Positions 50,836 to 61,441 of a stretch of 64,000 bases of DNA are shown here, in pieces. Location of the stretch: assembly GCA_963678675.1 (NCBI GenBank), contig OY783195.1, forward strand, positions 6,210,001 to 6,274,000, written 5' to 3'. The notes beneath the pieces were generated by a model, which ran no database searches, was not told where the DNA came from, and worked only from the letters and a program-made list of their open reading frames with translations. Each line of letters opens with the position of its first letter. Position 1 is the first letter of the stretch. This stretch comes from Xiphydria camelus (Eukaryota; Arthropoda; Insecta; Hymenoptera; Xiphydriidae). Made by a program: the position numbers and the translations under genes.

Positions 50836-50956
50836 ATGTGTCACGTGTGATGAAACAAAAAGTGTGAAGGTACTGGGAATAAGATGGCGGACGGACAGAG
50901 AAGGAGCCGGTATCTGACCATCAGCATATTACACATCATCATGATAATGTGTCAGG
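50836..50956 (+). CDS. Candidate signal-peptide exon with phase-1 donor
   Basis: GTTTTTATGTGTGCTTCAG supplies an acceptor ending at 50835. The ATG at 50884 (context AATAAGATGG, A at -3) opens MADGQRRSRYLTISILHIIM then IMCQG. This has a basic start, a hydrophobic core of about 13 residues and a small-residue end, as in a signal peptide. The frame meets CAGG followed by GTAAGT (donor from 50957), a strong donor that leaves phase 1. Phase-1 introns just after a signal peptide are common in secreted and cell-surface proteins such as Ig-superfamily members (family knowledge). Downstream reading to 51129 continues open but enters a MITE at 51122. No partner exon was found in the window. The gene cannot be named. 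Confidence 0.45.
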
Positions 50957-51121
50957 GTAAGTCTGCACCAAATTTTTTTACACATCCGTTCTCTCTTGGG
51001 GGTAAAATACATTTTCGTGAACTCCATGAAACAATTTCGTCTTCGAAAGGAGATATATTAACTTCCAATCGAGGAAGAGTTTCGCTCATATCGGTTTTTC
51101 ATCCCATACACAGAGGAAGAG

Positions 51122-51331
51122 TATATTAATCACTGTTACACTAGATGATAGATTTGACATTTTGAGAAAAGTATTGCGTTCGTCGCTTTACCTTATGACA
51201 ACAATTGACATGTGTTTAGTGAAGTTCATTAGATGTATATCAACTATTGTCATACAGTAAAGCAATTGAACGCAATACTCTTTCCCCAATATGTCAAATC
51301 TATTATCTAGTATATAACAGTGATTAATATA
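51122..51331. mobile_element. 210-bp palindromic MITE, TATATTAATCACTGTTA arms
   Basis: TATATTAATCACTGTTA at the left and its inverse at the right. The arms continue through TAGATTTGACAT and AGTATTGCGTTC for about 95 bp with small indels. TA on each side lies within the symmetrical TATA, so the duplication is ambiguous. It is in the intron that would follow the candidate exon at 50836. Confidence 0.75.
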
Positions 51332-53038
51332 CTTTTCTTTTCGTGTTCAGGAGATAATAGGGGAAAATCGGGCACTCCGGTTGACCCCTGATTATCGCAA
51401 GTTCTAATGAAAAGCTAGCACCCCTACTATAAAAATTACTTTTCTCGCAAATTGAAAGGAGTACAAGAATTTTGAATTTAGCATATAATTAGCACATAAA
51501 TAGCACATAATTACGGTGTGTGCAATTGCTGGTAAAAACATTGCGATACACTCGCAGAGGAAAATGAGAGAAACAAATGAATAAAGGCCAAAATTGCGTT
51601 AAATGCATACCGCGTGTCGCATATTTATACTAATTCGATGCTAATCGTAACAACAAGGACTTATTTAACGTTTTATCGTACTCGTTCGTTACATAAATAG
51701 ATTATTGATGGATTTCTCCTAGCGATAATTGTCTTGAAATTCGTTAATTTTGTTCTCATACGACAAATAAACGATGGGAAGCCATATTTACTAAGTTAAA
51801 TAATTTTATCAAGTAGAATTCTTTTATTATCAAAGTAAGGTATTAGATATATACTGAGAGAATTAATTGCTGATGCCAAAAAAACGTCTTCTTCAATTAA
51901 AAATATGACACAATTCCAGAATCAAGCCATGGTTTTCTTCGTGCAAGAAAATATTTGAGAATCTCAAATAATTGTCTTTTTTTGTGAAAAGAAAGAATGT
52001 CTTATTCCCCTATAACGGTATTTTTGAATCAAGAATATATTATATATTCTTCGATCTGGAATTTGTATTTTCTAAAATTTGTAAGATTGATTTTTTTGAC
52101 ATTAACAATTGTTTCTCTCAGTGTATCAGACAATATATCAAAATTCGAGCAAGAGAAACTTACAAACATTTCGAACAATTCCAACCATCCCTGCCACTGT
52201 CAATTACACTGTAAATCTACGTTCACTCTGAAGTGTGTAAAAATGAACGTTTCAATGTGTTTCCAATACCAAGTATATTAATTCAACAAAAGATATGCGT
52301 TAATGAATTATTACACCGAAACACGTCTATTGTATTCAATTGACGTACTTTGGCATATTAATTTCAAAGATTAGAATCGTATTACATTTCTAACACAAAA
52401 TTGTTACGTATTAAAATGTAACGCACAAAATATAATACCTAAGCGCGAAGTTGAAAAAAAATATTTGAAACAAGCAAAAAGCCACTACAGTAAGTTATAC
52501 ACGTTAAATATATTATTATAAAATGGATTAGATTTACAGTACAGTCGTGAATAACATCAGTTCCTCTCAAGAAAATAAAAAGCGAATCCATTTCGGAAAA
52601 GTTAGGGAGCTATCCGACTGACAGTTCCTTTAAACCAGCCCCAAAACGGTCGAAGAAAGGACGACTTTGGGGATTTATCGGGGCAAAAAGTCAAAACGGA
52701 GGGTTCGTTGAAATTCGAAATGCCGTTTTAACGAGCGCAGGACCTTCGGGTCCTATACGAGGCGGCCGAGAGGGATTCGATGTCGTTAGACAGCGGATAC
52801 CTGGCAGGTTCAACCGGAGTATAAAAAAGGACCGTTGAAAAGAACGGTTCGATGGGATGGATCGGCAGGGGGGTATCGGAAAGCAGCGCGCGGTGCTCAG
52901 TTAAATGATCCGCCCCGCGATGACGTCGCGATCCCCATTGTGTCCTTCCGTCAATGAATTCCGGTGCATCGAGCCGAGCGAATACGTACGGTAGTCACCT
53001 CTCGCGTCGTCAATTTCTGTCGCACTTCCGATACTCGA
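51332..53038. other. AT-rich then CpG-rich non-coding, nothing recognised
   Basis: GGGGAAAATCGGGCACTCC at about 51360 resembles ends of insect MITEs but no partner was found. 52580-53038 is CpG-rich with no supported gene. Confidence 0.35.
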
Positions 53039-53080
53039 GAGAGCGAGGGAGAGAGTGAGAGAGAGAGAGAGAGAGAGAAT
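53039..53080. repeat. Imperfect (GA)n tract
   Basis: GA-rich run with GC/GG/GT interruptions in its first half and about 22 bp of pure GA at the end. Confidence 0.85.
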
Positions 53081-53702
53081 ACACCGAGCGCGCTGCAATC
53101 AAAAGTTGATACCCTTCCACCCACACCTCAAATCGCTCGCGGGTCTTACGAGGGAAACTTGTAATTATCACTAAATAAGAAAGTACCCAACGAACAAAAT
53201 ACAACACAAACGCGAGGGGTAAACTTCAGTCGGCTTTAGTAGCCATTTCCTAAGTTTTAAACGATTCGGGGTATCCGCGGACCGGTTGAGCGAAGCGTGA
53301 AAAGGGAAGGTGACGACTACGAGGGTAGGGGGGTGGAAGAGGGTTCGACCGAGGCATCCTCGACCTCTGTAGGGCCCTCGTGTACGAAATATCCGTATTA
53401 AACTTAATCCGCGCCGGTTGATAACTTCATAATGTTTCAATTAAAGGTACAACGTCGTCATAATTAATTCGTTAATGATTGCTCCCCTCCCGCGTTCATT
53501 TGCGAAGCGGGGGAAGGCGCGCGGAGCGCGTCGACGCGACGCTCCGCGTGCGGTGACCTTTTTGATCCTCGGAAAATTCGGGGTAAGATGAAAAGGAGGC
53601 TCGTGCTCCGATTTTGCTCAAAATCACAAAGTCTTTGATTTGTTATTTCGACTTAAAAAATTCGGGAAATTGGATTTTTAAAATTTACTAGATATCGTGT
53701 GT
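53081..53702. other. CpG-rich non-coding block, nothing recognised
   Basis: CGCGCGGAGCGCGTCGACGC at about 53518 forms a small GC dyad with GCGACGCTCCGCG. No supported gene. Confidence 0.35.
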
Positions 53703-53706
53703 TTAA

Positions 53707-53937
53707 TCCTGTAAGGGATCTTGTAGCCATATGGTTACAACGAACTTTTAGGTATCCTACAACATTTTTTATGAATTGTACACCTATATGTAACAACTAC
53801 AAACTTGACTTTTTTTATAACAATTGCTTTAATATATTTTAATATAATAATATAAACAAGGTTTGTAGGTATTTTTTTATACGTAGTAAGAAAACCATAT
53901 TTTGAAATTGAAATATGATAGCGTGAACCTTACAGGG
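53707..53937. mobile_element. 231-bp TTAA MITE, CCTGTAAGG family, copy 2
   Basis: TTAA at 53703-53706 and 53938-53941. Termini TCCTGTAAGGGATC and, inverted, CCCTGTAAGGTTC. Inverted relative to 17993-18230, with which it shares its whole interior. Confidence 0.8.
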
Positions 53938-54388
53938 TTAAATAATTGTTACGCAATGTGCGAAGTATCCTTAACAAGTAAGGTAACTGTCCTAATAGTA
54001 GGGCACGTCCTAGTAGCCGGACATATTTGAGTATAATTAAAATTATTGAATGGAATAAAAAGAAATGACTACTGAAAAAAAAACTTTAAAGAATTAATTA
54101 TGTGTATTGAAAATTTCACTGGTGATAATTCTCAGTAAAATCTGCTACTTATATGAATTTGTACGGCTGTCCGGTTATTGGGCTTAGCTGTCCGACTATG
54201 GAGGCAGTTAGCCTAGTATCGCGTCTTTTTTTAGCCGCGGGTCGTTTCCGAAAGGCATCAATCCTCGGACGATTCGAGCTGGCTCCAATGTCTTCCGACA
54301 GCTGCTGTACGCACCGGAGTCAAATTACGGCATTTCATTTATACCAGAATATTACGCGAATTCTCTCGGGAAAAAGAAAAGTTTCATA

Positions 54389-54943
54389 TGGGGTATTCCA
54401 CGCCACTTTAGCTCCACTAAAGTATTGAATGTATTCCAAAATATTTCTGAAAATCAAGTTATATGAATACAATAATTCTGCTAAATTACAGACAAATCAT
54501 CCCATAAAACACGGAGTAATTGTATCTTTTTATTCTTATTTTTGAAATTGAAGGTAAAACCCTATCGACGGTGACTTTGTTTCTTCATATTCAACAAGTA
54601 AGAAGGAAGAAGTACAGCGACAAGTAAAAAGCGAGAAATACAGCGAATTTTCGATTTTTCTCTTTTATAAAATCGCTGTATCTCTCAAACGCGACTGAAA
54701 ATTCCATAATGTGACTGCACGAAATTTCTTTTTCATTTATCGACTATGCAGAAAAAAAGGGTACTGTCGATAGAGCTTGGCTCCTAATTCCAAAAATAAA
54801 AATAAAAATAAAAAGATATGATTACTCTGTGATTTATGGGAGAATTGTTAGATAGAATTACCGTACCCATATAACTTCATCATTAGACATTTTTTGGGAT
54901 ACATTCATTTTTTGAGTGGCTGAAGTTGCGTGGAATGCCCCAT
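54389..54943. mobile_element. 555-bp foldback element, TGGGGTATTCCACG termini, TA duplication
   Basis: TA at 54387-54388 and 54944-54945. TGGGG(T/C)ATTCCACGC is at both ends inverted. The arms of about 190 bp share ATGAATGTAT(T/C)CCAAAA, AAGTTATATG, CCCATAAA(A/T)CAC, GAGTAAT and ATCTTTTTATT. The centre has AGTACAGCGACAAG and TATAAAATCGCTGT short dyads. No ORF. Confidence 0.8.
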
Positions 54944-54945
54944 AT

Positions 54946-56878
54946 AGATATAGTATTCGTGAGCCACGAGGAAACAAGGGACTCGCGTGTCGCCGTTGTA
55001 TTTTCGTATCCCTCCTTAACGTGTAACGACGTCGAAGCCGCGGAACGATACGTTTGTCGAAACGATCGACCAGTCGTATAAGTTCGCTCAATTAATCAAA
55101 ACTCCCTCGTGCGCCGATCGATAGTCGCGCGCGACTCTCTAACGCCTGAATAGTGTATAGGCACGTGAAATACGGGGCTGTGTGTAGAAACGCGCGCTAT
55201 CGCTTTCGCGGCTTCCCTTGGTAGAGTCTCACAGCGGCGAGCAAATTTCCACGGGCAAAGTACACCATTCGTTCACGCTCTGGATTTTTTTTTCGGGCGA
55301 ATTTGGCAACGTGAAAATATGAATTGTATCTTTTACTGCTACTTTCAACTCGTCTTGTCGGTCGCAATAATAGGCGTAAACTGCACCAATGTTCCTTTTT
55401 TTTTAAAGATGGGAAACCAGTCCGTCTTTTAGACAGAAAGAAAAGAAGCGTTTTAGACACCATTTTTTTCACAACTATACTAAGAAAAAACTTTTCGTTT
55501 CAAGCAGATTGTTTGGGTTTAAAGTTAAATGTCGTCAAACTAACCGTTGCGTGTTAGGTTAGACTGTATATCGCGTCTTTTAAAGTAAAAGGTTGTACAA
55601 GCCACTTTTCGTATTTTTTTTTAAAGTAAAAGAAGAAGGGTGCCTAAACATTTTTTTTATTTGAATTGATAAAAATATGCTAGAAATGTATTATATAAAA
55701 ACGCTGAAACAAGAAAATTGGAATATACGCCCTTTTGGCATTAGATTTTTGAAAAATTATAAAATATTAAAACAAAAGGGCGTATCGACCAATTTCTTCA
55801 TCTTTGTCGTTTTTACACGTATTTTGGATATTTTTACCGATCGAAATAAAAATATATATTTTATACGCCCTTTTGCTTTTAAATTGGCCTTTTTGGCTTA
55901 TACGACTTTTTCTTTTTAGAGACGCGATACAGTTGGAATAAATAAAAGTTTTTGTTTAATTGAATAAAATTCGTTTTTTTTTTCAGTATAAAATGGTTGC
56001 TCCAACAATTAATTTTCTTCCCGTGTACGAATTAATACCCGATCCATAGTTTTACTTCCGCAGTAAACTTTCGACGTAGACAAACGAATCGAAAGTGAAA
56101 CGTGTTCGGAAAGAAACGCTTCTACCTCCGCTAACAATTATTTCGCCGTCTCTTCTGCTCGTTCTGCATAATATTCATTTAAATTACGCGCAAAGAGAAA
56201 AACGCGCAGGGAGGCGGAAAACGTTTCGCGAGCGAAACTTCCTTTTAGGAAAACCGAAGTTTCGGGATCCCGCGCTAAAGTTGTTCTCTCGTCTCCTGGA
56301 TTTTTTTTCTCGCAACAACAAAGTTGCGGTAAGGTTCTACGGCGGATAAGGCACAGTTCTTACCACGCGCCCTCTTTGCGGTTATTTTATTCGCCTCCCA
56401 TCCTTTCCGGTTGATTGGCCGGTGTACCTATAAGTAGGTACATACCTCCCCGTAGATATCCGTCGAGGGGATTGTGTTACATGAAGAGCCAGAGTCGCGC
56501 TCAACGGAGCAGCGAGGAACGAATAAATATGAAATCAGCCGGGTCTAATACTTTAATGGTTTTCCGATATATCCGGGTATACATACCAGGCGCCAACCGT
56601 TTTTATCGTTACGCTACGCGGTTGCTCTGAAACTTTTCACTCGGAGATGCGACGAACTGGAGCGGATGCTTCGTTGGTGTTTGGAGTATTCCACGAAATT
56701 GAATGGAACTTGAGAAGTTTTTGTTGGATCGTCTTTAAAGTTTCGTTGTCAAAGGACTCCGTGAAGGATCGAACAGATTTTATACGGGGATCACAAATGT
56801 GAAACCAGGGTGACTAGCGATCATGGAAATCATGGAGGTTGTGGAGATATCGTGGGATTTTTTGAATAGGGTAAAGTT
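54946..56878. other. Mixed CpG-rich and AT-rich non-coding, nothing recognised
   Basis: The word ATACGCCCTTTTG occurs at about 55725 and 55862, with its inverse (CAAAAGGGCGTAT) at about 55773. Together they could form alternative hairpins. Short frames show no motif. Confidence 0.35.
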
Positions 56879-57252
56879 GGGAGAGATGGCGCACCTTTTT
56901 TTAAGTGGTTCAAAAACTATATTTGTAGGATAAGCAATACTTAATTGATAGTGTGGATAGAGCGAACAATAAAATATAGGAATTTTTAAAGGAATGACCA
57001 AAAGTGTTATCGAGTTTTGTAAAAAATTTGTCAAAAGCAAATATACCTGTTCGCGCCACAGCTGCGTGACCGGTAACTTATTCATCGGCTAAGATCACGG
57101 TACCGAGCACGGTCACTTAAGGTTTTTTGAGTGTTATACTAAAAATAGTGAGAAATGCTTGAAAATGATTGCATTCGGTAGATTGAAGTAAACAAAAAAA
57201 TTCAGTTGATATGAGGCAGTTGCCCCGTCTATTTTTTTTGTACGCTTTACCC
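56879..57252. mobile_element. 374-bp MITE, GGGTAAAG termini, TA duplication
   Basis: TA at 56877-56878 and 57253-57254. Ends GGGTAAAGTTGGGAGAG and, inverted, GGGTAAAGCGTAC, with CACCTTTTTTT-like T-runs behind both. TIR similarity beyond 8 bp is weak. It abuts the TTAA-family fragment 57254-57380. Confidence 0.55.
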
Positions 57253-57253
57253 T

Positions 57254-57380
57254 ACCTCACCTTATCTATAATTAAAAAAAATATGAAATCAATTTTTTCA
57301 TGGCAAGAAACATTATATACATAACAAGAGTTCATATAATGTGTTTTAAAATGTGTCCCAGTCTTTTGCCACTTAAAGGG
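57254..57380. mobile_element. TTAA-family fragment, right half of the 34229 type
   Basis: ATATGAAATCAATTTTTTCA, TGGCAAGAAACATTATATAC, GTGTTTTAAAATGTGTCCC and GCCACTTAAAGGG then TTAA match 34360-34483. The left half is missing at the junction with the GGGTAAAG element. Confidence 0.7.
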
Positions 57381-57553
57381 TTAAGAAGCTCGTTGCAAAG
57401 ATTTTTGAATAACAAAATAACATGTGTTCTTATGGGTTATAACCAACAAACCGCGATATTTCTGAGAAAAATAGTGAAAAAATTCTGAAATTTGTTGAAC
57501 AGCAAATCTAATGAACTAAAATCATCCATACCAATTTTCACGTTCATAAGCCA
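57381..57553. other. Short AT-rich spacer
   Basis: Nothing recognised. Confidence 0.4.
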
Positions 57554-58155
57554 CACTGAGAGAAATTTTATAGGTTGCACGGCAATGCGCTAATAGTTTC
57601 TCTCTGTTATATAAAAAAGTTTTTTGGGTGCATCAAAAACCCTCGCGGGCTATGCGTCACTGACGTCGCCGACACAATGTTCCCTTATTACCGCGATAAG
57701 ACTGCGTGGTGAGGTGACCGCGCCGGTAAACACGACGACGCGACGCTCAGCCGGCGGTGTTTATTTATGCGTCGAAGAAACTACCCAACATACAGTCTTA
57801 TCGCGATTTTTATAGCGCGTGTATCGATTAATAAGAGAACATTCTGTCATGGGTCGACCGCGTCTCGCGTTAACCGAAGACTGAATACCTGGGGGAGCGC
57901 CGCGAAGCGGCGCGGGGGAGTTGGCGAGAGTAGCGAGCAGGGGGCGGAGCCCCCTAATATTAATATAAGAATAAGTTCTAGTTAACCTTAGCAACACGTA
58001 TTTCTATTTCAGCTATACGTATAGTTATTTCAGTAATACGCACTGCTCTCTTGTTACAATTTGGTATTGCTATATTACCTATACTGTCATTTATCCTTAA
58101 AGTATAGCTATCATAGTTATACTTATTGCTATGCGACTTGTAAATTCTCTCGGTG
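57554..58155. mobile_element. CACTGAGAGAAATTTTATAG element with a GC-rich insert
   Basis: Left CACTGAGAGAAATTTTATAG; right inverted CACCGAGAGAATTTACAAG. GCAACACGTATTTCTATTTC, TAATACGCACTGCTCTC and CTATATTACCTATACTGTCA match the copy at 3811-4725. The segment at about 57610-57960 has no counterpart there. Confidence 0.65.
57610..57960. mobile_element. GC-rich 350-bp insert of unknown type
   Basis: Lies between two parts of the host element that are contiguous at 3840-3870. Contains an inverted pair ACCGCGATAAGACTG / CAGTCTTATCGCGAT, and ends in compact hairpins CGCCGCGAAGCGGCG and GGGGGCGGAGCCCCC. The flavour of sequence is unlike the neighbouring AT-rich repeats. Boundaries approximate. Confidence 0.5.
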
Positions 58156-58986
58156 CACCCTGGGAACACAACGAAGCAGTAAACGCCACGAGTAAGAATA
58201 GTCTCAGATTTGCGTACCTACATATTTTTGAAACGATATTTTATGGGGGAGAAATTCTCATTTTACTTGAATTATCAATATATTACATTACGTACCAATA
58301 AACACGAACAAACGCCATAAATCTTACGACGACGCCACCGTCCACCGTCGCATTACCATGTAAATTGCTCCGTCACTAATCTGCTCCAGCGTCGTATTAC
58401 ACCGGTCGTAAGTGAGTGCGCTTAAATGATACGGGGCGTAATGCTGCGGTTCGAGGAGGTTCGAGGAGAGAGAGAGAGAGAGGGTCGGTACTTAAATCTT
58501 ACCCCAAGTACGGAGAGCTCAATTGGTCGTACGAGCGAATGAATAACGAATTCTCCAGTCGCAGTCGTTATGCCATTCGTCTCGATAAAAAGAGAAATGT
58601 GTCGATATACTTTCAATACGAGTACTCTGGAACACGTCTCGCTTTAGGCACGGAGCGCATCGCGTCACGCGCCACGCTCGACAATTCGTTTTATCCCAGA
58701 CATGAAGTGGAAAGACAAACGTGCGACGGAAACGCGAGCCGTTTGTCTCCCCGGAATGGATATGGTACCTATCGCCATAACATATGTGTATTTCTACGCG
58801 GAGCTCGCGAGAACGATATCGATTATAAAGGGAAACAGATATTTCATACCATATCTCATATTCTCTTTCTGTCTCCTCGCCTCTTCTCTTTCTCTCACCC
58901 CTTTTTTTCCTTCTCTTTCCCCTTCTCTCCTCTCTCTCCTTCTCTTCGAATATATGTTATTTTAAGGTTGAATGACATATGATTAA
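58156..58986. other. Unique sequence with (GA)n tract and pyrimidine-rich run, no supported gene
   Basis: (GA)n at about 58463-58482 and a CT-rich run at 58860-58940. The 188-codon plus frame 58416-58982 crosses both low-complexity parts. It starts MRLNDTGRNAAVRGG and shows no recognised domain; its length is partly due to the pyrimidine-rich tail. Confidence 0.35.
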
Positions 58987-59224
58987 TACTAGAACTACCG
59001 AATGGTCGTGCTTTATAAGACGGTCATTTTGGCGGGTGATTATCTCGTTATCCGTGGATTTTTCGTCCACACCGCTATAGAACTTTTTTGTAGACCAAAA
59101 TGTGCTCTACAAAAAAGTATTCTACCAATTTTGATAAAAACCTCGCGGGTTACGAAATAATTGAGGTTGAATGGAACTCTGAATAAGACACCGGTCAAAT
59201 TGACCGGTTGCGGTAGTTCTAGTG
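58987..59224. mobile_element. 238-bp TTAA MITE, ACTAGAACTACCG termini
   Basis: TTAA at 58983-58986 and 59225-59228. Ends TACTAGAACTACCGAATGG and, inverted, CACTAGAACTACCGCAACC. GGTCAATTTGACC forms an internal dyad. This terminal word is widespread among insect TTAA-type miniature elements (family knowledge). Confidence 0.85.
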
Positions 59225-59307
59225 TTAAAAATTTCACCATGTATCTGAAATTAGAATATGTGACATTTAAATGCATCAGCAAGGTTGCCTGGTTAAGGGT
59301 CGGTTTG

Positions 59308-59812
59308 ACCAAGTCCCCTCAAATTTGAGTGACACTCAAAATGTATAAAATTCTTTTAAAGCAATTAAAAGTTAAAAAAAGTTCAATGCAATATCGAAAA
59401 GTATTCGTATTATGTCGTATTAGTAATCAAACGCGTTCATAAAAAGCACATTGCTGTATTAGAAGCTCACGAGAAAAGAAAAACCCAAACAGAAGTAAGA
59501 AACGTTGTTGAGACTATATCGTCAAGAAATAAAGACCAATTGTAAAAGCGAATACTCAAAATAGACATAGTAAGTTACTCTTTTTTATACTTAAAACATT
59601 GTTAATCGGTATATCTTTAAGTTAAAACAGTTTTTGTGAGTTTGGTGAACCGGCTCTACATTTTTTTAACTCTAGAGTATGAAAAATCGACATTCTTATG
59701 AGAAACAATGTAAAAATACCAAATTTGGAGTGGCTTTTTTCTCCGAACATTTTTAGTGAAATCATGGGAAATTTTAATGCCGGTTCGACCAAGTCTCCTC
59801 AAACTTAAGTGA
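59308..59812. repeat. Pair of short direct repeats (GACCAAGTC(C/T)CCTCAAA)
   Basis: GGTTTGACCAAGTCCCCTCA at 59310 and GGTTCGACCAAGTCTCCTCA at about 59779, each followed by AGTGA, lie about 470 bp apart in the same orientation. Otherwise AT-rich non-coding. Possibly the edges of an inserted repeat or a short tandem duplication. Confidence 0.45.
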
Positions 59813-60175
59813 TAGGTACTCAGTTGCCGTGCAGGCTGCTTTGTTATTGGTTAGTCCATAGCAACATAGTTTTAGCGTTTATAAGTTAGATTAAGGGTAC
59901 AATATCAAATTAAAGTTTTAAGTATAAAGATACTATTTTCGCAAAATTATGACGTTTGCAATATTCACAACTTGTAAAAACTGTGATTTGAATAACTCAG
60001 TTATTTCATAACATAATATGATTTTTCTTACTTAAAACTTTACTTTTCTTTACATTATATTTTCTTTAACTGAAAAATATTATAAAAAAACGAATGAAAC
60101 ATTTTTCCACCTGAGTACACCTTACTTTCGACTTGGAAGGTATATGGGATTCAACCTTAAAATAAGTTAATTCCA

Positions 60176-60259
60176 GATAATATGAACAATTGCAGTTGGC
60201 CCCTCACTACCACTGCCAATCGTAGTAGAGAGGGGTCAAGTCGGATTGTTCATATTACC
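60176..60259. repeat. 84-bp imperfect hairpin
   Basis: The left arm (GATAATATGAACAAT, then CAGTTGGCCCCTCACTAC) pairs with the right arm (inverted GGTAATATGAACAAT, then GACTTGACCCCTCTCTAC) over about 35 bp at roughly 80 percent. The loop is about 12 bp (CACTGCCAATCG). The size fits either a very small palindromic element or a small-RNA precursor. No TA or TTAA duplication is evident. Confidence 0.55.
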
Positions 60260-61441
60260 TGCGCTTACCTTATAATAATTTTTGAAGATGTAAAATCAGT
60301 ATTCGGGTAAAAATGCATTATAGATGCGATGCATGCGCCAAATAAACGTTTAAATCACCGCCTCTCTTATGCTCCCAGCATTGATTGGTCGGACGTTAAG
60401 TATTCACCGTGTGCGTGGCATCATCATGATTCCACGCGTGATAACACGTTCCATCGTACGTATAATACATATGTACATCCACCCCGCAATTTCGGTTCAC
60501 TTTGAAGCTCCAATTTAAATGCATATTAATACGACACGCGTAACGTTCGCGCGTTTCGTTCGTTGTTGAGGTGCGTGCGTTGCGTAGGTGTGCAACTTCG
60601 CGTGTAACCAATCAACATAGTCGGCCATGCATACGAATGAAGCCGCCTGTCAGCTTACGTATAAACAAATTCGAATCGCATACACGACTCTGGGAATCTC
60701 GCACGCGTTTCCGCGACGCACAATGATGTCATGTTATCAGGCACCTCCGAGACAGCGGAACGTGAAACGCATGTAAGGTACCAAGACGCTGTCTTTGGAT
60801 CCTATGTTCGGGGTACCGATACTACGTGATTTTACCTTGCCATATCCGCGCACTAATCGAAGGAATTGGTTAGAATTAAATTGTTCGCCATGTCTCAGTA
60901 GGTCCGCTTAAAATTTTGTGCTAATTTTAATTAAGGGATATTAGTGCAAAAGTTATGTGTGTAAAATGTTAATTATTTAACCTAAAGATTTACGTACAAA
61001 ATTTTACTTTAAAAGAATTACTATGTCTCATATTGTGACTACTATTGGAAATTAAAATTTCTTTAAAAGAGTACCACGTTTACACAATTATTAAACAACG
61101 TTAAAAATGCGTCGTTTTAATAAAATTACTGTGTAAATTTGATTAATATCGTAAGTCATAATTGGGGGAAAAATATGTCACTTGCATAAAAGATATGTTG
61201 AACTGATCAATTCAACATATAACTTAATGCTTTGTTTTAGTAAGAAATTAACGACATACTAAATATAAACGCGTTTTGAGTTAAAAAGACATACTCGAAT
61301 ATACCATTTTTAACATAAAACTTTTAACTCGTGATATTTTTGACATAGGTATTATTTTGGGGGGATTTCGATCATTGCATGTGGCCCCACTCTTTACAAG
61401 ATTCGGGTCTTGCGGGCTTCTCTTCCTTTCTCGTACGTGCC
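60260..61441. other. Unique non-coding, nothing recognised
   Basis: 60350-60860 is somewhat CpG-rich, 60880-61370 AT-rich. Short frames show no motif. Confidence 0.4.

Noticed and set aside
51350..51420. Second exon of the candidate gene at 50836
   Set aside because: A TTTCGTGTTCAG acceptor-like string exists at 51339-51350, but the following frame has stops and resembles a MITE end (GGGGAAAATCGGGCAC).
58416..58982. 188-codon plus-strand frame, the longest unexplained frame
   Set aside because: Length depends on a (GA)n tract and a pyrimidine-rich tail; no domain, promoter or splice evidence.
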